The notes: generated by a model from the letters alone, not told the origin. Positions 16,661 to 26,398 are shown, counted from the stretch's first letter. The stretch: 35,708 nucleotides of DNA from Gemmatimonadota bacterium (GCA_029262115.1 JAJCZZ010000037.1:1-35708), one strand, 5' to 3'. A program made the numbers and translations.

Positions 16661-17677
16661 TCACGCCCACTCTTCCGGCTTGGGATCGCGCATCATGAGG
16701 TCACGAAGCGCTGCGGACGGTGCCTTCTGCTCGTGCACGATCCGGTACACCTGCTCGGCAATCGGCATCTCGACGTCGTGACGCGCGGCCAGATCGTGGA
16801 GCGACTCCGCGGTCTTGACCCCTTCGGCCACGGCGGCCATGTCGCTGAGGATCTCCCCGAGCGTCTCTCCCTGCCCCAGCCGGAAGCCGACGGTCCGGTT
16901 CCGGCTCAGCGACCCGGTGCACGTCAGCACGAGGTCGCCCATGCCGGCCAGGCCCGAGAACGTCTCCTTGCGGGCGCCCATCGCCACACCCAGCCGGGTC
17001 ATCTCGGCCAGGCCCCGGGTGATGAGCGCCGCCATGGTGTTGTGCCCGTACCCGAGACCGGCCGACACACCCGCCGCCAGAGCCATCACGTTCTTGATGG
17101 CCCCGGCCAGTTCGACACCGACCACGTCCTCGTTGGAGTAGACGCGGAAGTAGTCGGTCTGGAAGAGATCCTGGACCGAGCGGGCGGCGCCCTCGTCGTG
17201 GCTCGCGACCACGACCGCCGTCGGCGCCGACCGGGCCACTTCCGCCGCAAACGACGGACCCGAGATCACGCTGAAGCGGGCCATCACGACCGGGGGCAGG
17301 AGGTCCCTCAGCACCTCGTCCATGCGCCGGAGCGAGTCCAACTCGATGCCCTTCGAAGCGCTCACGATGAGGGCGTCCTCGCGCACGTACGGGGCGGCCC
17401 GTGCCATCACCCTCCCCACGAACTGGGACGGGCTCACCGAAACGATCACGTCCGCGTCCGTCACGGCCGCCGCCATGTCGGAGGTAGCTCGGAGCGCGGA
17501 CGGAAGCGTCACATCCGCCAGGTAGGGGTTGGTGTGCTCCTCCTCGACGCTCCGCGCGACATCCTGCTCGAAGGACCACAGGACCACGTCCAGCTCCTCC
17601 TTGCCCGCCAGGAGGCCGGCCAACGCCGTCCCCCAGCTTCCCGCACCGATGACGGCCACCCGCCGCGCGCCACTCAT
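16661..17677 (-). CDS. gpsA: Glycerol-3-phosphate dehydrogenase (NAD(P)+)
   Basis: A 338-residue enzyme converting dihydroxyacetone phosphate to sn-glycerol 3-phosphate, the backbone for phospholipids. The N-terminal Rossmann motif is GAGSWGTAL (residues 11-19). SASKG (106-110) and the catalytic-lysine segment ELAGAIKNVMALAAG (Lys195) are present, followed by the substrate-binding GLAGMGDLVLTCTG. The ATG overlaps the plsY stop by 4 nt, so product and user of glycerol 3-phosphate are encoded together. Confidence 0.97.
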   Translation of the reverse strand: MSGARRVAVIGAGSWGTALAGLLAGKEELDVVLWSFEQDVARSVEEEHTNPYLADVTLPSALRATSDMAAAVTDADVIVSVSPSQFVGRVMARAAPYVREDALIVSASKGIELDSLRRMDEVLRDLLPPVVMARFSVISGPSFAAEVARSAPTAVVVASHDEGAARSVQDLFQTDYFRVYSNEDVVGVELAGAIKNVMALAAGVSAGLGYGHNTMAALITRGLAEMTRLGVAMGARKETFSGLAGMGDLVLTCTGSLSRNRTVGFRLGQGETLGEILSDMAAVAEGVKTAESLHDLAARHDVEMPIAEQVYRIVHEQKAPSAALRDLMMRDPKPEEWA

Positions 17678-18336
17678 GAGCGTCGCTCCGACCGGGAGGA
17701 CGGCGACACCGGTGTCGAGGGAGTAGGAGCGGGCATAGCCGCCTCGCTGTCACCGATCCGACGCTCTTCACCGCGCAGGAGCCGTCCGATGTTTCCCCGA
17801 TGCGCCCAGACCACGAAAGCCGCCAGCCCCGCGGTGAAGATCACCACCCCCTGCCCTCCGGCGTGGGGCGTCACCGTCACGAGGAGGGGCAGCGCCATGG
17901 CGCCCACGATCGAGCCGAGCGACACATACCGCGTCATGCCCGTCACGGCCGCCCACACGAAGAAGCCGGACAGGATCGCCAGAGGCGCCAGCGCCATGAA
18001 CACGCCGGCGCTCGTCGCGACGCCCTTCCCGCCCTTGAAGCCGACCCAGACGGAGAACACGTGCCCGAGAATGGCCGCGGCCCCGAACGCCATGGCCCAC
18101 CCCACCCCGACGCCCGCCAGGCCCGGGAAGAACCACACCGGTACGAAGCCCTTGGCGACGTCGACGATCATGACCGGGAGCGCCCACATCCACCCCATCA
18201 CCCGGAACGCGTTCGTGGCTCCCAAATTACCTGAGCCATGCTCGCGCAAGTCAATGCGATGAAAAACCTTACCGACCCAATAACTCGTGGGAATCGCTCC
18301 CAGGAGATAGGCGGCCAGCAGGAGGACAAAGGTCAC
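17674..18336 (-). CDS. plsY: Acyl-phosphate:glycerol-3-phosphate acyltransferase PlsY
   Basis: A 220-residue inner-membrane acyltransferase that adds the first acyl chain to glycerol 3-phosphate. Motifs HGSGNLGATNAFR (residues 33-45) and GFKGGKGVATSAG (99-111) form the phosphate and acyl-phosphate sites. About seven hydrophobic segments are visible, with a Ser/Pro-rich C-terminal tail. It overlaps both neighbours by 4 nt and directly precedes gpsA in transcription order. Confidence 0.96.
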   Translation of the reverse strand: MTFVLLLAAYLLGAIPTSYWVGKVFHRIDLREHGSGNLGATNAFRVMGWMWALPVMIVDVAKGFVPVWFFPGLAGVGVGWAMAFGAAAILGHVFSVWVGFKGGKGVATSAGVFMALAPLAILSGFFVWAAVTGMTRYVSLGSIVGAMALPLLVTVTPHAGGQGVVIFTAGLAAFVVWAHRGNIGRLLRGEERRIGDSEAAMPAPTPSTPVSPSSRSERRS

Positions 18337-19658
18337 GAGTCCCGGCTACTCCGAAGTCGAATGCGAAGCGGGCTACCCAGGAAGGTGAAGCGGTCCCGGA
18401 AGCCGTTGTGGAGATACCGAATGTAGTGGTCGGGAATGGCCTTCGGGTAGTTCGCGAAGATCGTGAACGCGGGCGGGCGGGTGCCGACCTGCGTCGCGTA
18501 CTTCAGCTTGACGGGTCGCCCGCGATGGTGCGGGGGCGGCTGTCGGCCCACGATGTTCTGGAGCGCCTCGTTGACGTCGTGGGTCTCGATCCGGCGGTCG
18601 CGCTCGGCGTGAACCTCCAGGATCAAGTCCAACACCTTGCGTACCCGTTGCCCGGTCTCGGCAGACGTGAACACGATCGGCACCCACTGGAGGAACGGCA
18701 CGCGCGCACGCACGGTCTTCTCCCAGGTGGGCGCGGTCATCGTCTCCTTCTCGACCAGGTCCCACTTGTTCGCCACCAGAATCATGGCAGAGCCCGCCTC
18801 CCAGGCGGATTCGGCCACGCGAATGTCCTGGTGATGGATCTCCTCGGTGGCGTCGACCAGCACGATGCACACGTCCGCCATCCGTACCACCCGCTCCGTG
18901 CGTAGCACCGAGTAGTACTCCAGAGAGTCCGTCACCTTGGCCTGGCGGCGTAGCCCGGCCGTATCGACGAACACGAGAGTCCGACCGTGGAACTGGAGCG
19001 GCGTATCGACGGCGTCCCTCGTGGTACCGGCCTGCTCGCTGACCACCACGCGCTCCTCGCCGAAGAGGCGATTGACGAACGAGGACTTTCCGACATTGGG
19101 CTTTCCAATAACCGCCACGCGGATCGTGTTGGGATCGTCCTCCACCTCGTCCTGCACGGGAAGCGCCTCGAGCACCCGATCGAGCAAGTCGCCCGAACCC
19201 TTCCCGGAAATCGCACTCACGGGAATCGGCTCGCCCAGCCCGAGGGTCCAGAACTCGTGGTGGGACGGGTCGTTCGGGAGGTTGTCCATCTTGTTCACCA
19301 CGAGGATGACCGGCTTGCGAACCTTCCGAAGAAGGTCAGCGAGCTTCTCGTCCTGGGGGTGAAGGCCTGCCTTGCCGTCCACCAGCATGAGGATGGCGTC
19401 GGCCTCCTCCACCGCCGCGAGGGCCTGACCTCGGATGGCGCGATCCATCGGCTCCTTGGAGCCCTCGATCACGCCGCCAGTATCCACGATGTAGAACGAA
19501 TGCCCAGCCCAATCCGTCTCCGCGAAGTTCCGATCGCGCGTGACGCCGGGGCGATCGTCTACGATGGCGACCCGTTCGCCGATGACACGGTTGAAGAACG
19601 TGGACTTGCCGACGTTCGGGCGTCCCACGACCGCCAGTACGGGAAGACGATGGTTCAC
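18333..19658 (-). CDS. der: Ribosome biogenesis GTPase Der (EngA)
   Basis: A 441-residue tandem-GTPase protein for 50S subunit maturation. The first G domain has GRPNVGKS (residues 12-19), DTGG and NKMD. The second has GKPNVGKS (185-192), DTAG and NKWD. The remaining about 90 residues are the KH-like domain, with the basic GRPVKLKYATQ strand that contacts rRNA. Length is typical. It overlaps the DUF512 gene upstream and plsY downstream by 4 nt each. Confidence 0.97.
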   Translation of the reverse strand: MNHRLPVLAVVGRPNVGKSTFFNRVIGERVAIVDDRPGVTRDRNFAETDWAGHSFYIVDTGGVIEGSKEPMDRAIRGQALAAVEEADAILMLVDGKAGLHPQDEKLADLLRKVRKPVILVVNKMDNLPNDPSHHEFWTLGLGEPIPVSAISGKGSGDLLDRVLEALPVQDEVEDDPNTIRVAVIGKPNVGKSSFVNRLFGEERVVVSEQAGTTRDAVDTPLQFHGRTLVFVDTAGLRRQAKVTDSLEYYSVLRTERVVRMADVCIVLVDATEEIHHQDIRVAESAWEAGSAMILVANKWDLVEKETMTAPTWEKTVRARVPFLQWVPIVFTSAETGQRVRKVLDLILEVHAERDRRIETHDVNEALQNIVGRQPPPHHRGRPVKLKYATQVGTRPPAFTIFANYPKAIPDHYIRYLHNGFRDRFTFLGSPLRIRLRSSRDS

Positions 19659-20926
19659 AGCGTGGCCAGAGCCTCCGTCACTTCGTAGCCGCGAACCACG
19701 GAGGCCGCGGCCTGGGCCCCCTCGAAATGCGCCAGCGGAAGGGAGTCGATGAAGAGCTCGTCGGCGTTGAGCGCCTCGGCCGGTAGCACGACGATGTCGC
19801 CCGGCCCAGCGGGGCCGAGGTCCGCGAGGATGTCACGCCCAGCCAGGAGCCCCGCGATGCTGACGCTCTCGCCGAAGAAGCGGTTGGTGACCTCGACCAC
19901 CTCCACGTGCGCTCCCGACGCCTCCGCGAGCCGACCCGCACGCGCTCGGAGAAAGGGCGCCATCGACCGGGCCGTCACCAGGCGGACGCGCCGCCCGTCG
20001 AGGCGCGCCACCTGGTCGACCCGAGCGTCGAACTGATCCACGAAACGCCGGACCGCACCGACTCCGTTCTCGTACAGCGCGCCATCGTCATAGTAGGCGG
20101 CGGCGGGAAGTCCCCGCTCTGCAATGAGATACATCTCGTCGGCGGCATAGGCCCATCCGAAGCCGCGCCCTGCCAGCGCCCGCCGGCGGGCCCCGTCCAC
20201 CTGCTCGATGGCCAGGGCTGCCTCACCCGGCTCGAGCGGCCGCACGGGGCGATTCATGTTGTAGCGCGTGAGACCGACCGGCACGACCGAGAGCGACTCG
20301 ATGGCGGGACCGAGGTCCCACAGATCCTCGATGGTTCGGTCGAGGTGGTCCCCATCGTTCCACTCGGGGCACAGCACGACCTGGGTGTGCAGGGTCAGAC
20401 CGCCCGCGATCAGATCGCGAAGCTGCTCCATGATGAGACCCGCGCGGTCGTTGACCAGAAGGCGGCGGCGAACCTCGGGCTCGGTGGCGTGGACGCTCAC
20501 GTACAACGGCGAGATCCGCTGGTCGATCAACCGCTTCAGCCCTTTTGGGCCGAGATTGGTCAACGTGACGTAGCTGCCGTACGTGAACGACAGGCGAAAG
20601 TCGTCGTCCCGAAGCCAGAGGGTGTCGCGCACGCCTTGCGGATTCCCGTCGATGAAACAGAACACGCACTTGTTGGCGCACTCCCGGATCGCGTCCGGCG
20701 CCGGCACGATGCCCACGACGTCGCCGGGTTCGCGCTCGATCTCGTAGATGACCGCCTCACCGCTCGGCGACACGGTCTCGAGCTCCAACTCCGTGTCGGA
20801 CAACAAGAAGGTCAGATCGATCCCGTCCCGAACCCGCTCGCCGTTGATACGGACCACACGGGTGCCGATCTCGAGCGACAGCTCGTCGGCAATGCTTCCG
20901 GCCTCGATTTCAGCGATGCGAACCAC
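19655..20926 (-). CDS. PDZ / radical SAM / DUF512 protein
   Basis: A 423-residue protein, first in the operon. Residues 1-65 form a PDZ-like domain (AGSIADELSLEIGTRVVRINGE). Cys83, Cys87 and Cys90 in CANKCVFCF make the CxxxCxxC radical SAM cluster site, followed by FTYGSYVTLTNL and a DUF512 region from about residue 210 to the end. The family is widespread and often sits beside der, but its substrate is unknown. The ATG is at 20926, with a candidate promoter just upstream. Confidence 0.9.
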   Translation of the reverse strand: MVRIAEIEAGSIADELSLEIGTRVVRINGERVRDGIDLTFLLSDTELELETVSPSGEAVIYEIEREPGDVVGIVPAPDAIRECANKCVFCFIDGNPQGVRDTLWLRDDDFRLSFTYGSYVTLTNLGPKGLKRLIDQRISPLYVSVHATEPEVRRRLLVNDRAGLIMEQLRDLIAGGLTLHTQVVLCPEWNDGDHLDRTIEDLWDLGPAIESLSVVPVGLTRYNMNRPVRPLEPGEAALAIEQVDGARRRALAGRGFGWAYAADEMYLIAERGLPAAAYYDDGALYENGVGAVRRFVDQFDARVDQVARLDGRRVRLVTARSMAPFLRARAGRLAEASGAHVEVVEVTNRFFGESVSIAGLLAGRDILADLGPAGPGDIVVLPAEALNADELFIDSLPLAHFEGAQAAASVVRGYEVTEALATL

Positions 20927-20983
20927 GGGGTACCTCGAACAGGGGGCCGCGGGCTACGGGAGCCGGCGGGAGCGGAGCCTGGA

Positions 20984-21012
20984 AAGCTAGCGGGACGCCC
21001 CACCCGCTTCAA
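20984..21012 (-). promoter_or_regulatory. Candidate promoter of the eight-gene operon
   Basis: On the minus strand, TTGAAG (21007-21012) and TAGCTT (20984-20989) are spaced by 17 nt, about 57 nt before the DUF512 start. It fits a sigma-70 type promoter with a weak -10. Confidence 0.35.
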
Positions 21013-21154
21013 TTTCTTGGGGTCGGTCGGAACCCATGGAGGCCAGCGCAAGTAGCACGTCGGATCCCCACGCCGATCTTCGACACCTCACGCTACGGGA
21101 CGCCGACCCTGTGCGTCGTGTACACGACCGAGGCGCAACTATGGACGATCGACG

Positions 21155-22351
21155 ATGACACGAACCGAGCGAGCGCCGGCCTCCGTCGGCCTGGTGCTCC
21201 TGGCCCTCATGGGCGCGTCGGCCTGCGAGGAGGTCGAGCAGGTCCAGGACCGGTTCCGGAGCGAAACGCCCCACGAGGCGTATCTCTCGGGCCTGGAGGC
21301 GGCCGGTCTGTCCCGGACCGCGTTGGCTCGTGACTGGATCGTGGCCAGCCGCCGTTCTCTGGACGAGGCGATGCCGGTCTCTCTCCCCTTCCACGAACGG
21401 GGGACCCTGACGCCCGAGGAAGCGGGAGCGGTCGCATTCCGCGTGGACGTGCCCAGAGGCCAGACGCTGACGACCGACATCACCCTGGAGGCCGAGCCGG
21501 GTGCGCGGGTCTTCGTCGACGTGTTCCGGGTCCCCGAGAACGAACAGGACCCCCTCCGGCCCGTCCTCTCGACGGACTCCGTACCGGGCGTGTTCGATCA
21601 CCCGGTCATGCGGACCGGCTCCTTCATCGTGAGGATCCAGCCCGAGCTTCTGCGTGGGGGACGCTACGACCTGACCCTGCGGACCGAGGCGCAGTTGGCG
21701 TTTCCGGTGGAGAATCACGGCCGCCGCGCGATCCAGAGCTTCTTCGGCGCCGACCGCGACGGGGGCCAACGAAGCCACCACGGGGTGGACATCTTCGCCC
21801 CACGCGGCACGCCCGTGCTGGCGACGGCGGACGGCACCGTCAGCCGAGTCCAGACCACGAATCGGGGCGGGAAGGTCGTCTGGCTCCGAGACCCCGTGCG
21901 CAACGCGAGCATCTACTATGCCCACCTGGACAGCCAGTACGTTCGGTCGAGTCAGCGCGTGCGCCGTGGAGACACGCTGGGATTTGTCGGCAACACGGGG
22001 AATGCACGAACGACCCCACCCCATCTCCATTTCGGCATCTACCAGCGCGGGCAGGGTCCGACCGATCCGGCCCCCTTCATCATCCAGCCGGTCGGCGACG
22101 TCACGCCGCTCTCGGTCGACCCCGACCAGCTGGGTCGGTGGGTGAGGGTCCGAGCGGGCGGCGTCCGGCTGAGGAACGCTCCCTCGTCGACCGGGGATGT
22201 GCTCCGCGAGTTGGAGGACCAGGTGCCCGTGCGTGCGTTGGGTGGCTCGGGCAATTGGCTCCGCGTCCGCCTCCCCGATGGGGGAACGGGTTGGGTGGCG
22301 GGCAGCCGTATCGAGCCGATCGAGACGCCGCTGGACGGCGCCGGCCAGTAA
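21155..22351 (+). CDS. M23 (LytM-type) peptidase lipoprotein with C-terminal SH3 domain
   Basis: A 398-residue lipoprotein with signal peptide and lipobox GASAC (Cys24). Residues about 90-185 form an all-beta region. The M23 domain holds zinc ligands His208 and Asp212 (SHHGVDIFAPRGTPV) and the His290-Leu-His292 motif (HLHFG), so it should be an active peptidoglycan endopeptidase. A bacterial SH3 domain, about residues 330-388 (RWVRVRAGGVRLRNAPS, then GNWLRVRLPDGGTGWV), probably binds the cell wall. It is divergent from the DUF512 operon. Confidence 0.9.
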   Translation: MTRTERAPASVGLVLLALMGASACEEVEQVQDRFRSETPHEAYLSGLEAAGLSRTALARDWIVASRRSLDEAMPVSLPFHERGTLTPEEAGAVAFRVDVPRGQTLTTDITLEAEPGARVFVDVFRVPENEQDPLRPVLSTDSVPGVFDHPVMRTGSFIVRIQPELLRGGRYDLTLRTEAQLAFPVENHGRRAIQSFFGADRDGGQRSHHGVDIFAPRGTPVLATADGTVSRVQTTNRGGKVVWLRDPVRNASIYYAHLDSQYVRSSQRVRRGDTLGFVGNTGNARTTPPHLHFGIYQRGQGPTDPAPFIIQPVGDVTPLSVDPDQLGRWVRVRAGGVRLRNAPSSTGDVLRELEDQVPVRALGGSGNWLRVRLPDGGTGWVAGSRIEPIETPLDGAGQ

Positions 22352-22508
22352 ATCCCGTGCCGGTCTCGGCTTAGCGACCGACGTCGACGGTTTGACAACC
22401 GAGGAGACACGCGGCATAAGTCAGCGCCGTCCGGCTGACACCGCGGTCGTGCGCACATCCAACCCTCCCCTGATTGAGCTTCGATTGCCAACGTCTGCTC
22501 CGTCCTCA

Positions 22509-23909
22509 ATGCGAACGTGTGTGCCCCGCCTGACCCTCGCGGCCGTGGTCGCCTACGCAGGGTCCGGCTGCGGAGACTCGGTGGTTCGACCTCGGTTCAC
22601 GGAGGACGAGATCAACGCCCGAGCCGTCCGAGTGGCGGCTTGGGGCGAAGGATCCGGCGCCATTCGCGCGGTCCCGTACATCGACTGTTCGTACGCGGAC
22701 GGACAGACCCAGGGGACGTGCGAGACGGAGGTCCCTCCCGGCACGATGCTCACGTTCCAGGCGTTTCCAGCCGACACCGCGTCGAACGGAATCGCCTTCG
22801 GGGGATGGGCTGGGGCCTGCGGTGGCGCGGAAGGGCTGACGTGCACGCTCCAGGTCGACGCGTTCGACCTGGATGTATCCGCTGGCTTCCCGGGAGTCAC
22901 GCGGCTTTTCGGAAAGGTGTACCGGCCCGACGGTGAAGGCGGACTCGGCAACCTGTTCGTAGGCTTCACGGTCAACGACACCCTGCGTGGCACGATTCCC
23001 GTCAGCGGAGAGGGTGTATTCGACGCCGAGCTGGTGGGCACCTACCGCGGCGCCGCCTCTATGCACCTCACCGTCGAAACTGTCGACGGCCGGCCGGAAG
23101 CGTTCTACCCGGCGTTCCGCGAGGTGAGGATCTGGGACCTGGCCGATCCCATCCAGTGGGTCGTCGCACCCCGCGCCTGGTCCATCAGCGAGGGGACGTT
23201 CGTGGGCCAGCGGGTACCGATCCGCCTGGGTACAGCCATGGCGGAGGAGCCGGCTTTCTACACGACGACGGGGCAGAGCCTGGCCGGTCGCTTCTGGGAG
23301 TTTCAGGTCCAGTCCGTCACCCTCGATCGCCTTCCGCTCAGCCTTGCGGTCGACCGGGCCAACGCAGGTGCGCTCGTCACCGGCGGCGACGTCGACCGGT
23401 ACTGGCGCCGGGTGGCCGAACTCGAGGCCGCCATCGGACGGACCCTCTTCATCCGGGTGGCCGACCCCGCCGCGGCCGATGTGGTGGTCCGGGTCCAACC
23501 CGGCGGGTGCGGGCCCGCCACGGCATGCGCCAACATCGTCAACGGCGATCCCTACCTCGACCGAGGCGGCGAGATCATCCACCACAGCGTGGAACAGTTC
23601 CGGGGCGATCGGGGAATCGTCGTGCACGAGCTCAGCCACGTCCTGGGGATGGGCCACACCTGCGGGTGGACCAGCGTCATGTACGTCAGCCCCGGCGAGT
23701 GCGGGACGTCCGGCGCGCCGTCCGACGTACTGACCGCCACCGACGTCGCCCATATCCAGTTGGCCCTGCGCGTGAACAGCCTGCAGAAAGCGCACGGTAT
23801 GGATCCGTTCGGCGGTGGCCTGATGGCGGCCTGGAACGGTCAGCGCGTGCTCGTGGACGGTCTGGCGCCGTGGTTGCCGCCGGGGTGCGGCCCGTGTGGG
23901 GGCTCCTGA
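22509..23909 (+). CDS. Metzincin-type metalloprotease lipoprotein
   Basis: A 466-residue exported protein with signal peptide and lipobox GSGC (Cys21). The N-terminal half is beta-rich, with WGEGSGAIRAVPYIDCSYAD and a FGGWAGACGG segment typical of bacterial repeat domains. The C-terminal half carries the full zinc motif HELSHVLGMGH (His373, Glu374, His377, His383) and a Met-turn SVMY (Met391) unusually close behind. About 60 residues follow, ending in a Cys-containing tail. It probably acts outside the cell; the substrate is unknown. The ATG at 22509 was chosen because it begins a signal peptide. Confidence 0.78.
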   Translation: MRTCVPRLTLAAVVAYAGSGCGDSVVRPRFTEDEINARAVRVAAWGEGSGAIRAVPYIDCSYADGQTQGTCETEVPPGTMLTFQAFPADTASNGIAFGGWAGACGGAEGLTCTLQVDAFDLDVSAGFPGVTRLFGKVYRPDGEGGLGNLFVGFTVNDTLRGTIPVSGEGVFDAELVGTYRGAASMHLTVETVDGRPEAFYPAFREVRIWDLADPIQWVVAPRAWSISEGTFVGQRVPIRLGTAMAEEPAFYTTTGQSLAGRFWEFQVQSVTLDRLPLSLAVDRANAGALVTGGDVDRYWRRVAELEAAIGRTLFIRVADPAAADVVVRVQPGGCGPATACANIVNGDPYLDRGGEIIHHSVEQFRGDRGIVVHELSHVLGMGHTCGWTSVMYVSPGECGTSGAPSDVLTATDVAHIQLALRVNSLQKAHGMDPFGGGLMAAWNGQRVLVDGLAPWLPPGCGPCGGS

Positions 23910-23953
23910 CCTCTCGGAAGCTGTGCATGGTTGAGGCGTCCCGGCGTCCGTAG

Positions 23954-26398
23954 CTACTCGTCGCGGAGCGCGCCGGCCGGATCGGTGGTCGACGCCCGCA
24001 CGGCGGTCGGTAGGCTCGCGAGGAGGGTCACGACTGCCAGAAGGCCAGCGACAGCCGCATAGGCGCCCGGATCCAGGGGTGACACGCAGTAGAGGTTGCG
24101 CCGGAGAAGGCCGGCCGCGGCAACCGCCAGTGCGCAGCCGGCCAGCGCACCGACGAGCCACACCTTCCCTGCACTCGCCGCCACGACCCCGAGCAGCCGT
24201 CCCCGGCCCGCCCCGAGAGCGGAGCGCAGGGCCAGTTCCCGCCGCCTCCCTGCCGCGATGAACGCCACCACCATGTAGAGACCGACGGCTGCGAGCAGGA
24301 GCGCCAGCGCACCGATGGTGCCGAAGACCCATGCGCCGACCACCCAGGAGAAGTCCCGCTTGCGGTACTCCGCCGCCAGTGTTCCCACCCGCACCCATGG
24401 CGACGAGGGAGCCACCTGCGACACGACAGCTCGCACATCGGCGACTCCGGCCGATTCGTCCCCGGCCGTGCGCACGAACAGGACGCGTGCCTCTCTATTG
24501 CCGGGTGCCTGTCGGGAGGCAAGGAAGACGACCTGGCTGGGCTCCCCGAGCGGACTGGCGTACCAAACATGCTCGGTCACCCCGACGACCTCCGCACAGC
24601 CAGCTCGGAACGAGCCCACCTCCAGACATCCCCCGATCGGGCTCTCGGTCGGCCAGTGCGCCTCGGCGAGGGCGCGGCTCACCACCGCCACCGGAGCGGA
24701 CGACGGTCCCTCGTCTTCGCGAAAGCCTCGACCCTCGCGAATGCCCACTCCCGTGACCTCGAACCAGTGGGGCCCGACGACGTCGAAGTTCACGGACGGC
24801 CCTCGGTCGGAGCCGCGTCCCGCGATCTGGAGCGGACCAAAGCTCGACCAGCGCGCCGGGACCACGTCCCCGAGCGCGACACCGGACACGCCCGGGAGCG
24901 ATCGCAGGCGCCGCGCCGCCTCGTCCGCCCAGTCGCTTCCGTTGCCCGAGCTCCGGTACCGCACATCCACGTGCGCCACCAGAAGCCCGTCGAGGTCGAA
25001 TCCGCTCGGAACCGCCCGGACGTTCCGTAGGCTCATCACGAAGAGGCCGGCCATGACGAGAAGGGCGAAGGCGATGGCCGTCTGCGACGCCATGAGCACG
25101 CCAAGGATCCGCGACACAGAGCGGTCGCCCACGCCCGCACCTCTGCTCAGGACGTCGTTCACGTCTTGTCGCACAGCCCAGAGCGCGGGCAACGAGCCGA
25201 ACACGAAGGGCGTCACGAACGCGACCTCGCCGCTGAGTGCCAGCGTGCGAGGGTTGATCAGCTTCGGAAGCGGAGGAATCGGCAGGAGCTCGACCAGGCC
25301 GGCGCTCGCCGCCGTGAGCGCCACGGCACCCAACGTGGCGGGAACGGCCAGGACCACCGCTTCGGTGAGGTGCTGGCTCACGATCTGCCCGGGGGATGCC
25401 CCCAGCGCGAGCCGCACGGCCACGTCGCGGCGGGCGCGCACCGCTCGCGCCAGCAGGAGGTTGGCGACGGTCGAGCACGCGAGAAGCAGGAGCGCCGCCG
25501 ACACGCCCAGGAGCCACGGCTGGACCGGGCTCCGACCCTGCGTATCCCCAAAAAACATGGTACGAAGCGGAAGGACCGTGAGAGGCACCGTCGGACCGCC
25601 CCCACCCACCGCCGAACCCGTGACCGGCTCCGCCACGAACGGATCGCCCGCACGGGCTGGCGTCACGACTGCCCTCGCCTGCTCGAGCGTGACGCCCTCG
25701 GCCAAGCGGCCGACGAATTGAAGCCAGAAATGGCCGGGTCCGCGGAGCCCCGCCCCACCGAACTCTGGCAACGCGGTCAGGCCCATCGAAATCCACCCGT
25801 CGGTGCGGCGGAGGTCCGCACCGAGGAAACCGTCCGGGGCCACGCCGATGACCCGCACGGACACACCGTCCAGAACCAGCGAGCGACCGAGCACGTTGTG
25901 CGCCCGGCCAAAAAAGCGCTCCCAGCCATCGTCCGAAAGGACGAGCACGGGCGCCCCGGAGCCCACCGCGCCTTCGTCCGTGTCGAAGAAGCGGCCGAGG
26001 GCGGGCCGCACGCCCATCACCGAGAAGAAGTTGCCGGTCACCACGCCGACTTCGATCGGCTGTGCCTCCAGTCCCGACCCCACCGTCGCCTGACGCGACC
26101 CGTACGCGGACACCCCCTCGAACGGGCGGGCCACCCGCTCGGCCACGATCGCCTCGTACTGCGGGTAGTTGGCGGTCGGGCCCGCGCCCGACGCCACCGG
26201 GCCGCTGCCCGCACCCACACGGATGCGGACCACTCGGTCGGGATCGCCCACGCCCACGGGCGGCCGAAAGAGCATCGCATCGACTACCGCGAAGAGCGTG
26301 ATGTTGGCCCCCACGCCGACGGACAAGCAGGCCACGGCGACGAGGTTGAACAGTGGATCCCGGACGAGGCCACGTACGGCCGATCGCAGAGTCGTCAC
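23954..26398 (-). CDS. ABC transporter permease, ADOP type (MacB/FtsX-like, duplicated)
   Basis: An 814-residue membrane protein with an N-terminal helix after RDPLFNLVAVACLSVGVGAN, a large periplasmic MacB core (about 50-260), three helices of a first FtsX unit, then a second anchor helix, MacB core and FtsX unit ending in TDPAGALRDE. This duplicated eight-helix layout is the acidobacterial duplicated orphan permease family. No ATP-binding gene is adjacent, as usual for the family. It is probably involved in envelope export or mechanotransmission; the partner ATPase must lie elsewhere. Confidence 0.9.
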   Translation of the reverse strand: MTTLRSAVRGLVRDPLFNLVAVACLSVGVGANITLFAVVDAMLFRPPVGVGDPDRVVRIRVGAGSGPVASGAGPTANYPQYEAIVAERVARPFEGVSAYGSRQATVGSGLEAQPIEVGVVTGNFFSVMGVRPALGRFFDTDEGAVGSGAPVLVLSDDGWERFFGRAHNVLGRSLVLDGVSVRVIGVAPDGFLGADLRRTDGWISMGLTALPEFGGAGLRGPGHFWLQFVGRLAEGVTLEQARAVVTPARAGDPFVAEPVTGSAVGGGGPTVPLTVLPLRTMFFGDTQGRSPVQPWLLGVSAALLLLACSTVANLLLARAVRARRDVAVRLALGASPGQIVSQHLTEAVVLAVPATLGAVALTAASAGLVELLPIPPLPKLINPRTLALSGEVAFVTPFVFGSLPALWAVRQDVNDVLSRGAGVGDRSVSRILGVLMASQTAIAFALLVMAGLFVMSLRNVRAVPSGFDLDGLLVAHVDVRYRSSGNGSDWADEAARRLRSLPGVSGVALGDVVPARWSSFGPLQIAGRGSDRGPSVNFDVVGPHWFEVTGVGIREGRGFREDEGPSSAPVAVVSRALAEAHWPTESPIGGCLEVGSFRAGCAEVVGVTEHVWYASPLGEPSQVVFLASRQAPGNREARVLFVRTAGDESAGVADVRAVVSQVAPSSPWVRVGTLAAEYRKRDFSWVVGAWVFGTIGALALLLAAVGLYMVVAFIAAGRRRELALRSALGAGRGRLLGVVAASAGKVWLVGALAGCALAVAAAGLLRRNLYCVSPLDPGAYAAVAGLLAVVTLLASLPTAVRASTTDPAGALRDE

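Noticed and set aside
22506-24398. 630-codon minus-strand frame opposite the metzincin gene
   Set aside because: It runs across two convergent genes and has no recognisable domain.
24315-25721. 468-codon plus-strand frame opposite the ADOP permease
   Set aside because: Thr/Arg/Ser-rich composition and no motif; the permease frame is clear.
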